Assembly (NCBI GenBank): GCA_038049695.1
Contig: CP142452.1
Coordinates: 55,634,501 to 55,698,500, forward strand
Direction: 5' to 3'
Source of the DNA: Cinnamomum chago
Taxonomy: Eukaryota; Streptophyta; Magnoliopsida; Laurales; Lauraceae
DNA length: 64,000 bases
Positions within the stretch are counted from its first letter, which is position 1. The number at the start of each line of letters is the position of its first letter. Below are positions 32,089-43,555 of this stretch, piece after piece. The notes under the pieces were generated by a model, which searched no databases, had not been told where the DNA came from, and saw only the letters and a list, made by a program, of their open reading frames with translations. The translations under genes and the position numbers were made by a program.

Positions 32089-33169
32089 TGAAAGTCCTTG
32101 GGATCCTAACCCTAGAGGGGGGGGGGGGGGGTGAATAGGGTGTGCTACAACTATGACCAATTTAGACCAATTTTAATTCCTTAACATAAACAAGTCACAT
32201 GTGATGATTAACCATACAATATGCGGAAGCTAATAAACACAATCACCACAAAAGCAAGCACCACAACACCAAGGTTTATAGTGGTTCGGCCTCAATGCCT
32301 ACATCCACTACCGGCTTGTGATCTAATCACCCCACCGGATTTCCACTATTTATGCTTTTTACTAGGCTAAGCAATAACCCTTACAATGTTGTTTTTCTAG
32401 GCTAAACAACAACCTCTCAATGTGCTTTTCTAGGCTAAGCAATAACCTTTACAAAATGCTTTTCTTAGGCTAAGCAATAACCTTTACACAATGCTTTTCT
32501 TAGGCTAAGCAATAACCTTACAAGAGATGATTTCTCTAAGAAAGTGTCTTCACAAAAGATCACTCCAAGAGATACAACTTTAAGCTCAATTGAATTGCCT
32601 CTACATAGGCTAATATGAAAGTTTAATTCAAATTACAAACATACACTAAAACAAGTTAAAGTGTGTGCACAAGTGTATGAATGCTTTTCTTCAATCAATT
32701 TTTACAATGAAGCTCCTAATGAATGCATGATGCATTTTAAAATCAAAGATTATAAAATGATGATTGAAGATAAAACTAATCACATAAAAGATTCAAACAA
32801 CTTTGAAGAAATGAAATAAGCAAGTTGTATGAATGTTAAAGTCTAAGAACACATGTGATTAGGAAAAAAGATTTTGCAAACCAAACTAATTTACCAAAGA
32901 AGATATTGAGTTTGCAACACAACTCTAGAAATCATGCATAAGTGAAAATACAAAGATTTAAGCATGCATGGATTTCATTTTAATGGAAATCAAAATACAA
33001 GTAAAGTGTACCTTTTTAAATCTCAAGTATTTGATTTCCAAATGGCCCTCTAGCCTTTCCAACTTCTTCCCCTTTCTTTGGCTCCAATATGGTCTCAAAA
33101 GTTCATGTATCAAGCCATGAAAAAGGTTGAAAATGAATGGACTTTATAGCCAAAAAGTGCCCAAAGGCT

Positions 33170-33310
33170 AGTCCTCGGCCGACCTGCAAAGAGGTCTCGG
33201 TCGACCATGAACACACAACGGTCAAATTTCTGACCGTTGGAGCACTTTGGCCCAGATGGTCTGCAATGTTCCCGGTCGACCGGGACCTCTGCGCCGGTCG
33301 ACCGGCGACA
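33170..33310 (-). promoter_or_regulatory. U3 palindrome cluster with inverted AACGGTCA pair (B3)
   Basis: GGTCGACC-type palindromes flank a perfect inverted pair AACGGTCA (33217-33224) / TGACCGTT (33231-33238). On the minus strand the second arm reads TCCAACGGTC (MSA consensus). A TATA-like box (minus, near 33145) follows in element sense. Confidence 0.6.
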
Positions 33311-35832
33311 CTGCCAGGCCACTCCCCTTTTGCAAAAATTGCAACTTTTGCACATTTGAAGGTATTTCTTTGGGGGGATTTTGGGGCCACGAAACCAAGC
33401 TTGGTAACATGTTTTAGATCAATCTAAGATGTATAAAAACATGAAACACAAAGAGCCTAAAATGATTTGAAACTTTAAAACCAAAGGCTAGCTTGATTTC
33501 TAAAAACTCTTTTCAAATGAAAATGCATACAAAGATGATTCTGAAAGTGATGAATGTATGCAAAACACAAACCTAAATTCTCAATAAGATTTCTCAAAAG
33601 TAATGCACAAAGAATTAGGTTTTCAAAAGAGTTTGGATTCTTATATCAATGCATCCAAGTTAAAAACCAAAACATGCATAAAACAAAACTTTTACACATC
33701 TTAAAAGCAATGCATGTATAAAACCAGATTTCAAGATATTCTAAAACAATGCATGAGTGTAAATTCAAATGATATGAATATGTTGATGCATCCATCAAAT
33801 TTCAAATACAAAATCCCTAACAATCTCCCCCTTTGCAATTTGATGGCAACTTACTTATCATTGAATTAACACAACAAGTCTTCAGCTCCCCCTAAGCTGG
33901 ACAAGTCTTGAAATCTTCTTGGATGCTCCTCCTCTTAGCTTGGGCTCTTGGGCTCTTTTCTTCAATCTTCTTGATGCTTGGTGCTTGATCAAACTTCAAG
34001 CTTTCTTTTCAGCTTCCTCTCTATGGCCAAGCATCTTCTTTAGCTCCAAGCTTTCTTTCTTCTATTTGCTCTCCCCCTTTGACCATGCCTCTCTCTCCCT
34101 TTGGCAAGGTATGCATTCTCTCCCCTTGTAGAAGATCATACACAACTCTCCTTAGGAAGCTTGGACATTCTCTTCACCTTTAGAGAACTTTGAAAGCTCT
34201 CTCCCTCTTTGAAGAGTAGGAGATCTTTGAGTACTTGAACTCTCTCTCCCCCTTTGCCATTAAATTGCAAAAATACCTACACACATGAAATAAGGAAAAT
34301 ACCTTTAGTAGCACCTGTTAACAAATGAAATCGAAAATGAAATACATAACAGGCTATCATGTATGGAAGTTAATCTCTAAGGTCTCAAAGGCAATCTAAG
34401 GGTCAATTTGATCACAACTAATACTTCCTATGAAGGTTTACACTCCCCCTCAATCCATTCTCTTCTTTTGTCAAACTTTTGACAAGATATAACTATTTGG
34501 TTCAAGAAGTAGATGGTTCAACCAAATGAGGGTCAACTTCAAGGAAAGGATTAGATTCATTTAACTATAGAGCACATTATGATCAAATTACCAAAAGAAG
34601 GCAAGGTCTAATGGGAAAAGCAATCATGGATACCAATTGGAAAAACAAAGAATACCAATTGAGATTTAAGGATATGATTATTAAATCAATCACTCTAAAA
34701 TGGATTTAAAAATATAACTATTAGGAAACATCCAAATTAGAGCTATCCATGAAGAAATGGGGTTTACTAAACATAGCATCAATTAATATAACTAATGAGC
34801 ATAGTGATGAACAAGGCAAATTGCAATGCAAAAGAATATGACTTGGTAAAGCATGCAATTTCCAAAGTGTCAAAATCATATGAATTCAACATCTAAGATA
34901 TCCATCAACCATATAGAAATATGAGAAATGGGTTTCAAAGAGTTTCATATGATTAAGAACACTACTTATGAAGTTGAAACATGTATAAGGATGATACCAA
35001 GAGAATCTACATGAGTCAACATCATAACCATCCAAAAAGATATGACTATAAGGCATAGAGGATGGATTTGGGTTCTAGTATGGTTTCTACAAATAAAACT
35101 AAGATCACAACCATACATGGAACCAAAAGTCATTTGCATATAAAAAGAATGTAAATAAACAAGCAAGGATGCAAACAATATACATTTCCATTTCTAAGAT
35201 AATGAAACCAAAAGAAAAGGAAATGAAAACATGGAACATGCTTTAGATGAATATAACTAATGATGTTATAGGCATTTCCATTCAAATAATCTTCAAATCA
35301 TTTTGAAAAACAAAATCCAACAATGAGCATAAAAAGAATGATTTTGAAGATCAATTTTCAACATTGTATTTTAAAAGATATAACTTAATTAAAACACATA
35401 CAAGTTGATTTTTCAAAACAATGTTCTCCATATAAAAGTATAACTTAGAAATCCATGGAAAACTTAAGTTGATTCAAATCATTTGTTCAAATAATATTAC
35501 TATGACATCTACACAAATGATTTTGCAACAACAATTGATCATGAATAAATTAGCTATGAAAGCTTTTAAAATCACAATCAATTAATCATGTAGAAATGCA
35601 ATGCAAAACTTATGTGTGCAAAAAGCAAATCAAACATGATGAAATTATAATCAAAAGATTTTGAAAACCATGACATGTAACTTGGAATGGTGCATGAAAG
35701 CAAAATCAATTGATCATAAAGAAACAATGCATTTTAAAGAATGTAACTATATAAAAGCAAAATGCAAATGCAACATGACCAACAAAGAGATTTAACTATC
35801 AAAGAATAGGTTGGTCAAGTAGGTTCAAGGCC

Positions 35833-36549
35833 TTAAGGTTTGTCTAAGTAGATAACTTTAGGAATCCACCTAAGGTCTTGAGAGGGTTGAACTTTGAGGT
35901 CTTGTTTGGAGTTCTCACCAACTATAGGAGATTTAACTTGATAAATTTTCAATTTGAACTTATCACCATGATATTTTGATTTGACTATATTTAGCTTAGA
36001 TTGGTGATTAGTCTTTTGAAGTTGGTGGGTTTGTTTCTTAGGGGATTGTTTCACTTTTCTTTTCTTCTTATTTTCTCCCTTTACTTGACTTTTGAATTTT
36101 AAATTTAACTTAGCAACTTTATTCAAAAGTTCTTTCATGGGTTGATATAAGGGAGATAGGTTGAGAAGCTTTTTGTTCATAGATTCTTTTAAGCTTGGTT
36201 TAACTTGTTTAAACTTTTTAGAATCTATTTTAGGAGACTCCATTTTAAATGATTTAACTTCTTTAATCTTTTTGGAGTCTTCTTTGGTTTTTAGTGTCTT
36301 ACCCTTTATAGATTTTGATTCTACCTTTTTGGGTTCAAATATGGGTTTAGACACATGGCTTCTTCTTAGTTTGCATTCAAACCTAAAATGTCCTTCAATG
36401 CCACAATAAATACATTTTGTTTTGGGCAAAAGAGAAAGAGTGCTAGAGAAAGAGGACTCACCTTTCACAAAAGTGTTGGTGAATTTAGGGTCATGTGACA
36501 TATTCCTATTAAATCTAAGACCCGTCCTATCTCCTTTAGATTTACCCAA
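35833..36549 (-). pseudogene. Gag-derived region of B3 (zinc knuckle)
   Basis: Reads GDRTGLRFNRNMSHDPKFTN, then CIYCGIEGHFRFEC (CCHC knuckle) and a Lys-rich tail ending RWIPKV. Very similar to the B2 region at 13856-14600, which shows that the reduced gag is shared by the family. Confidence 0.75.
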
Positions 36550-36634
36550 TCTAAATAATTTTTCAAATTTATCTTCTCCTTGGGTAAACTTGCACTCATA
36601 CTTTTGTTTATAGCTTTCAAGTTGAGTGACTTTG

Positions 36635-38100
36635 TGTGAGAACCCGACCCCTAATCTCTTGGATTAGTGTTGTTTTATTTGAGGATTAGTTTCTTTTAGA
36701 GGGATTAGTAGTTGTTGGGTTGAGTTTGTGAGCTAGATTGGTTTTTCTTCTAGTTTTGGGCTTTTGAGTGCTTTAGTAGCTAGTGGGGCCTTTGGGGGTT
36801 CTCTTTTCGGCTTTGCATTTACTTGTGAGATTTTCCCGATTTTTTTCGTATTGTGTTTTTGGCCCGTTGCATTCATCTTGAGGAATCCTACAACTTTCAT
36901 GTTGATCTCGTATCCATTTGAGAACCCGAAACCCGATTTCTTGGCCTTGAGGGCAAAACAGTCATTTCACACCAAATCTGTACCCAAAACTCGATATTCC
37001 CGAAACCCACGAAACATATACTTTTTGGAAACTAGATATTTCGACGATCATTTCTTCCTTCTTCGTCGAATTCATCCGAGGTCCCGAAAGAGATGATTTC
37101 AGCCACCCAAGTTCTTTAAGTTGTGGGACCCAAACCTCACTTGCTTATAAGAGGAACCCATCCCCTTCATTGCACCCCATTCTCCATTGTTCCAGCACAA
37201 CTATTGAGCCTAGGGCTTTTCTTGCAACTTCTTCTTCTTCTTGCTTCTTCATCTCCAAGCCACACCAAGAGTTCATCAATCAAGAAATGGAGACCATCTT
37301 CTTCTTCCTCTTCACCATGGCTCCCTATTGATACCATTTTTGGAGAAATCTCCCAACCTAGAGACCTCCCTTGAGCTTGTTCTTCTCATTTGAAGGTCAT
37401 CCAAGTAAGTGTTCTTCTTCATCTTCTAGATTTGTAATCTTCTAGCCTTAGAGAAGCTCCACCTTGATTATTGAATGGTTTCCTTATCATTGCATTGTTT
37501 AACCCATTTTAGGGTTTGTTTTTGGGGTTTTTGTAGAGATTGTGGATCTTGAGCTTGAGAGGTGATTAGGAGCTTGATTTGCTAGATTGGAACCCAAGGC
37601 AAGTGGATGATTGGATCGTTTTGATTATTAACATGTTTTGTGAGAAAAATCTTGTTTCATTAAGGGTTTTGGGTGATTTTAGTAGTTGTCTTTACTATGA
37701 TTAATATTGATTTCGAAATGTGCTTATTGATGAGTTATTTCCCTCTTGTTCATGCTTGGAAAATGTATGCATCATATTGTCAAGGTTTCAAATGGTTTCA
37801 CATGAATGAGTTTTCTCCACCTTGAGATTTATTGTGAATGGAAAGAATGGAAAGAATGGAAAAGGAGAAACTTGAAATGAGGAGCTCTTTAGCTCATTTT
37901 AATGTCTTGGAAACATATATTTAAATCATCTTGTTTATAGTTCTATGTGATTGTTTAAGTGTTGGAAAGGAAAGAAAAAAGGAAGAAAAAAAATCAGTGT
38001 CCCGGACCTGCTGCACGCCCAGGTCCGATCGATCGGACCTATAGGCCGATCGATCGGCCTGTCTTTTAACTGTAAGGCTTTTTGAGCCGATCGATCGGCC
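36635..38100 (+). mobile_element. 5' fragment of a Tekay/Del-type LTR (LTR-4), plus strand
   Basis: Begins TGTGAGAACCCGACCCCTAA at the break in B3's gag region and contains the Tekay LTR words TACTTTTTGGAAACTAGATA and TTCGACGATCATTTC, in the same order as 40960-41000. It stops inside a cluster of CCGATCGATCGG palindromes at about 38005-38100 and is joined there to the 405-bp duplicated segment. Rest of the LTR absent. Confidence 0.75.
38005..38100 (+). promoter_or_regulatory. CGATCGATCG palindrome cluster in LTR-4, at a breakpoint
   Basis: Three GGCCGATCGATCGGCC-type palindromes about 25-50 bp apart. This is the LTR-4 counterpart of the GCTCGAGC cluster in other Tekay LTRs. The rearrangement junction lies immediately after the third palindrome. 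Confidence 0.6.
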
Positions 38101-38507
38101 GATGAGTAGCCTTACCGATGTTTCCAAATGTGGCAAACCACTCAAATCTATTTCAAAACAATTTGTAGAAAGTATACAAATTTTCTTAACTTGGAATGAA
38201 TTAATGTATAGTGGTTTAATGGCTTACCACAGGTCGTCTTGACATACACTTAGACCCTTAATGTCAATAATTTATGTAAAGCTTGGTGTCACTGAAGATC
38301 TCTGACAATTAAAGATATAAAGTGTATATTAAGACTTGAATAAATTTCCCGGGTAATTCTAACATCAAACAATTCCATCTTTTTTCCCATTTAAATTCAC
38401 GATTTAAGGTAATTTGATTCAATGTATACATCTCATACTACTATGCTTCAATGGGTTTAAATGGGCTTCCAATAATGGGGGGAAAAGGACTGGAAATAGA
38501 GCCTAAT
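38101..38507. repeat. Direct duplication, right copy (matches 31684-32088)
   Basis: Second copy of the 405-bp LTR-3 segment. It continues without a break into the rest of LTR-3 at 38508, so it represents the empty insertion site. Confidence 0.9.
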
Positions 38508-38800
38508 ATGGGCTCGAAAGGGGCTGAAATGGGCTGGAAAACAACCCAGAAATTGGGCCTGAAAACAGCCCTGAAATGGCCTGAAATGGGCTGCAAACAG
38601 ACCATAAATTGGGCCTGAAATAGGCCTAGAATCTGCACAGAAATTGGGCCTGAAATTGGACAGAAAACAGCCCTTGAATGGGCTTGATATGGGCTGGAAA
38701 ACAGGCCTGAAATTGGGCCAAAAGTCAGCCTTGAAATGGGCCTAAAAACAGCCCAGAGGAGGGCCTGGAGACAGACTTGGGCCCTTGCCAGGCCCACTCA
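38505..38800 (-). promoter_or_regulatory. TGGGCY tandem array in LTR-3 U3
   Basis: About eleven copies of TGGGCC/TGGGCT embedded in degenerate 24-28 bp units (AAATTGGGCCTGAAAACAGC-like). TGGGCY is the plant site II element associated with TCP factors and with genes of dividing cells; its presence here is direct, its function in this LTR is inferred. The long minus-strand frame over it is a repeat artefact. Confidence 0.6.
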
Positions 38801-41779
38801 CTGCAAGCAGAGCCTTGTCCCCCCAGTTCAATGCAGGAAATCTGCACCAGTTTTCCTTGTTTGTTTTAACCCATTTCCCTCCTCCAATCTTATACATTTC
38901 CACCATTCCAACTACAACTTTCTACACTTCTATCAACATCCAATCAGCCCATTCAACCACATTAATCAAGCCTCATTCCCCACATCAGTAGCAACAAAAA
39001 TGGGAACTCAATATGAATGAAGTTGCAGGATTTCTAACAATCCAGTTTACATTCTTATAAGGCCATTAAAACCAAGACTATCCCAACTATAATAGGTATA
39101 AAACATTGCAGAAACATAGCATACTATTTTGCTTAACAAACTTTAGGAAATGAGCAATGTATAAATCAAGAAACAATTCAAATGAAATAGAGGTTGCTTT
39201 CATATCAAACTTAAAAAAAAAATTACCCATTTCAAATGCATGCATTCCTATCAACTTATTCACTTGCCTCCAATGGAATGGGTCTCAAGAATAGTCCAAA
39301 CAACTCCTACACAATTCAGCTGCAGACCTACACCAATCCCATGGGAAAAACCCATTCAAAAACTCAATATTTTGAAAAGAGAATGAGCTCTCAAAGAGCC
39401 TCCTTGCATGCAAGTAGAAGAGCTTCCAAAGGGTGTGAAAAACCCATATCTAAAAGGAGAAACAAAACCTTACCTGTAGATGTAAAAACCAGCAACAAAA
39501 GCTTGAGAAATGAAGTTGGTTTCAGCTGGAATTTCTCGAAAAATAGTATTAATAGCAAGCTTGGAAGATGAGGAATAGGGTGGTATAATTTGTTTTTCAA
39601 TTTGGGTTTGTTTTCTTGACATGCAAGAAGAGAGAGATTACATGAAGAAGGGAGTTCCCTCCCTGGCTCGTTGCTGCGGAAATGAAGAATGAAGAAGAAG
39701 GAGTGGACTGATGGGTCTTGGTTTTAAATGGGTTTAAGTTGTGAAAGGTGGGGCCCAAATCTTCAAGTGGCTGGATCGATCATTTGTGGGTCCCGAATGG
39801 AAACGACGAAGAAGACAAAAATTATCATTGAAAAATCTAGTTTTCAAAAAGTATATTTTCCTCATGATTTTCAAATTTCGAAATTTATGCACAGATTTGG
39901 GTGTGAAAAGACCGTCTTGTCTTTTTTCTCGAAAAACGTGATTCCTGGGTTTCAAATGCAAATGGAACAAACATGAAAGTTATTGGAATCAAAATAAAAA
40001 AATTCAAAAATGTCGAAATCCACATTTTTCATAAATCAATTAAATCAAATAAATCAAATTCTCATACTAACACGTGTCACGGGCCACCCCGGGCCCGGTC
40101 AAACTGAACTCAATGCGCTCAAAATTCCCCAAAGCTATCCAAAATTCTAATCTGACTAAAAATTCAAGCTAATCGTCTCATACTCCGACTTAGAGACTAA
40201 TCACAGTTAAAATAATAATAATATATACTAAACCTAGGTCGGGGCCTGACACGCGACCCCACATCTCATGTGTAATCCGGGCCCAAGCTAATTGCAAATA
40301 ACATTACTATATAAATGCAATTGCACTCTAGTCTTAGGAATAAATTATAATGAAGACTCTAAACTTCCCAATTACCACAAGTAGGCCCCCCTCTATCATT
40401 ATCCATGGATCAATTGGAATAAATCTGTCTCATCCAATCTTAGATCAACATCTTATTATCGTTGAGCCCCAATTAATTACAGTGATCATCAGTACCATCC
40501 AATTAACTCTTAATCGAGATGGGTGCGTACTTACTAATGATAAACCCATTAATTGGCATAAGGGGATAATGTAGATTGTTAAACCCCGACCCGGACCAAT
40601 TCGATTAGTGTGCGATTAGTGTGTGTTTAGTCCTAAGTGAGTTTAGTGGTTGTTGGGTTAGAAATGATTAGTTTAGTCTTGGACATAGCTTTGAAGATTT
40701 TGAGAACGTTTAGTATTAATTAAACACACTCAGGAAGGCCTGAGTGCACGTGTAAGCTTGGAAAGTCGTGTCGTGTTCCGTGTGAGGGTGGTTTTGATTT
40801 CATTTGAATGATCTTTTTATGTGTTACAACTTTCGTTTTAAGCCCATTCATGTTTGAAGCCCAAAAACCCATATTTTGGCCCAAAGAGGGTAAAATTGTC
40901 TTTCTTGCACAAATCTGGACACAAATTTCGAGATCTCAAAACCATGTCAAAAATATACTTTTTGGAAACTAGATATTTCGACGATCGTTTTATCCTTCTT
41001 CGTCGAAGTCATCCGAGGCCCACAAGGTCATGTTTTAGCCATTTCAAGTTCAAGCCCAATGGGCCCATGAGTCATCACTTAAGTCTCCTTTCTTCCTCTC
41101 TTTCATTCACTTTCCCCAATCTCTGCAACTTCTGAACCTAGGGCAAGAAAAACCCTTTTTCTCTCCCTCCTCATTTCCCCTTGCATGATCTAGTTAGAGA
41201 GCTCCAAATAAAGTTTCAAGTTCATCATCTTCTCCATCTCATTGCAAGCTCTCTATTGGTACAAGTTTCTTGGAGTTTCTTTTGGGACAAGATCTACATT
41301 TCCTCTCTTCTCTCTTGTGTGACCATTCCTAGGTAAGAGCTTCAACCCACATCTTTCATGGAGTCTTTTTAGTCCTTTAAGATCATGATTTTTCCTAGTT
41401 TCAACCCTTTTTCTAAATGGGTTTCTTGTTTTCAAGATTTAGTGAGTTGTGTGGTTTTCTCTTGGATTTTCTTGTAGTGTTGATTAGCTTGAGGAAGTAC
41501 TTGAGGAGGAGTGTTTAGCTTTGGTCAAGGCAAGTGATCTTTTTAGGCTTCATGTGCATTGTATTTTGGTTTCCATTGTATTTTAGAAATTGTGCTTACA
41601 TTGTTTACATGCTTCATGATTTGGTTTTTATTGGATTTAAATGTGTGAAATGATGGAAATGCACCTTGGTGAGCATGTAGGCTCAAGGGTTTTTGTGTGA
41701 TTGATGGATGAGAAGAAGGAGAAGAATGTAGTGAAAGATGTGCAAGGAAAGGGGATTTCCGCACTCAGCGAGCTCAGGC

Positions 41780-42000
41780 AGCAGCCTGTTTGCTCGAGCG
41801 ACCCTGGGTTCGCTCGAGCGAACAAGCCACTGTCTCCTACGGAGCGAGGCAGTGAGTCGTTCGTTCGAACGCATTTTATTATTCGCTCGAGCTAACATTC
41901 GCTCGAGCGAACTGTCTACGCCTTGTAAGGTCCGCTCGAGCGAAGTGTCTCGCTCGAGCGAAGTGTCATCAACGTGACAGGTTCGCTCGAGCGAACCTGC
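41780..42000 (+). promoter_or_regulatory. GCTCGAGC palindrome cluster in the Tekay 5' LTR
   Basis: About nine TTCGCTCGAGCGAA-type palindromes, several perfect over 14 bp, lie in groups about 20-45 bp apart, some 650 bp upstream of the TATA box. An identical cluster is at 49452-49672 in the 3' LTR. Confidence 0.7.
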
Positions 42001-42652
42001 CAGACTCAGGAAGATGATTTCTCTCCATTTTGTGTATTTCTTGAGGGTTGAAAACTAGACTATGTTAAGGGTTTTAACTTGACATTGTGTAAATGGAACT
42101 TCGAAATGAAACCCAACTTCGGGGACACCAATTCTTGTATTTTCTGACGTTTGGGGTTTCAATTACACAAAGGTCAATTAGTAGCCTTAGCACATGCTTG
42201 TCAGATTTTGTAGTTGAACTTCCGTCTGGATACGATGAGTATAAACGTGCACTTGTTTTGAGTTTCAAGTATAAGCTTGTTTTGAAGTTTTGTTTCCAGA
42301 AAAAGGGGATCACTTCCTAAGCGTGTTATGCATAATTATTATGCCCCTTGCTAGTCGTGCTCGTCGTGTTTTGATAAGTGATTTCCCCCTTTTTATCTCG
42401 ACGTGTTTTGATCGTGCTTCGCGTGTTTTGTGCATTCATGAATTAAGTAAACACCACTGAGCTTAGACTGCCCTTTCGGTTTGATCCACCGTCTGGGGGT
42501 CTTTAAACATGTGGACTGTCTGCAGACTGGTCGTGTATTTATTACACATCGTGCGTGTCCGGTTCCGCGGCCGGAATTCCCGTCTTTGTGGGAAATCGTG
42601 TCGTGCTTATATTATGTATATCGTGCTTGTCGTGCGTGCTTGCTCTTTTCAT

Positions 42653-42660
42653 TATATAAA
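42653..42660 (+). promoter_or_regulatory. TATA box of the Tekay LTR
   Basis: TATATAAA in the context CTTTTCATTATATAAATGAT; the same in the 3' LTR at 50325. Likely defines the U3/R boundary a few tens of bases downstream. Confidence 0.5.
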
Positions 42661-43402
42661 TGATAGAGAAAGGATGGGCTCTTTGTGGATTGTAACTATT
42701 CATGATATATTATGTACTCATGCTAGTTTGTTTTTGTATCTCAGCTTTGTTCGTATTCTTGAAAATGTATCTCAGCTTTGATAGTACTTCATACCAAAGA
42801 TCTGCTTACATGTTTTCTCTAAATGTTATTGTTCATGTTCATGCCTACATTGATTACCTGCCAAACCGTCGTGTTTGACCCTTGTTTGTTGGTGCCCAGG
42901 TGCAGGAGACGTTGCCTTTGAGGAAGAGCTTCAGGAGGAGGCTTGTGAGCCAACTCCCGTGAGAGAGTGGCAGCCCGACGATGTCATTTAGACGTCGGTC
43001 TGGTTCTCGAGTTTCGTCACCTTTAGTCTTGGGGTTGCTTTTAGCTATTTTGAGATTGTATTGACCTTTATTGGTCTCTTATGGGTTGTACTAAACTTAA
43101 CTTACTTTCGTGTTAAACTTATAACTTGAACTATGTTTGGGAATGCCTTGATAACTCTTTTCTTTGATGCTATGTCTTGTTATTAAATGTTATAGCACTT
43201 AAATATTTGGTTGTGCTTATCGTGATGTGTTTTGCTACACGCTTCCGCAATCGTGTACGTGTGAGTCAGATTCCGCGTGTCTTTGGGAATCCTCACCGCG
43301 GGAACCTGTGGGAAAGCAAAATATTCAATAGTAGTAATCATCACCCAAAAACCAAAACCGACGTCGCGGGCCCGGGGATCCGTTCCGGGGTCGCGACAGG
43401 AC

Positions 43403-43414
43403 TGGTATCAGAGC
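43403..43414 (+). other. Primer-binding site of the Tekay element
   Basis: TGGTATCAGAGC, complementary to the 3' end of plant initiator-Met tRNA, starts five bases after the LTR end. Confidence 0.9.
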
Positions 43415-43555
43415 GAGACATGTTTCAGGCAATTAAAAGAAACTAGAAAGGTCTTAGGAACGTGGCGAGGATTCGTGAGTTCGATTCGTTCGTATAGGAT
43501 CTTAGAAACCCTTGTACCATCATTATTGTGTTCTAACTCTTTGTTTTACAGCAAT

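Larger units (their letters stand above)
32089..36634 (-). mobile_element. Family B element B3, 5' part missing
   Basis: 3' LTR 32089-33822 (TGAAAGTCC...CCCTAACA on plus), polypurine tract from 33823, PPT-like repeats to about 34260, non-coding interior, and the gag-derived region 35833 to 36634. The element ends abruptly at 36634 where a plus-strand Tekay LTR begins. The left target-duplication copy is CTAAT (32084-32088); the second CTAAT survives at 38503-38507. A fossil; its 5' LTR is absent. Confidence 0.85.
30631..40251 (-). mobile_element. Tekay/Del-type LTR (LTR-3), interrupted
   Basis: Host pieces 30631-32088 and 38508-40251 (about 3.2 kb) begin TGCGCCCCGGAACC and end GGGGCCTGACA, i.e. 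TGTCAGGCCCCGACC... on the minus strand. Compared with the uninterrupted copia LTR at 60781-60790 it sits at TCCAACTG/GACACGCG, but I find no clean target duplication, so one edge may be rearranged. It hosts family B element B3 and a foreign Tekay LTR piece. Its U3 has a TGGGCY array where other Tekay LTRs have TCGA palindromes. Confidence 0.7.
40577..43398 (+). repeat. 5' LTR of the Tekay element
   Basis: 2.82 kb, TGTTAAACCCCGACC...GGTCGCGACA. A TATA box (TATATAAA, 42653-42660) suggests U3 of about 2.1 kb and R-U5 of about 0.7 kb. The palindrome cluster is at 41780-42000. Small frames inside the LTR repeat exactly in the other LTR and are not genes. Confidence 0.95.

Noticed and set aside
38441-38797. 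118-codon minus-strand frame with repeated PIS motifs
   Set aside because: It is the translation of the TGGGCY tandem array. Repeat composition explains it.
41253-42781. Small frames in the Tekay LTRs, duplicated at 48925-50453
   Set aside because: They recur only because the LTR recurs. They overlap each other on both strands and cross the palindrome cluster, so they look like chance frames.
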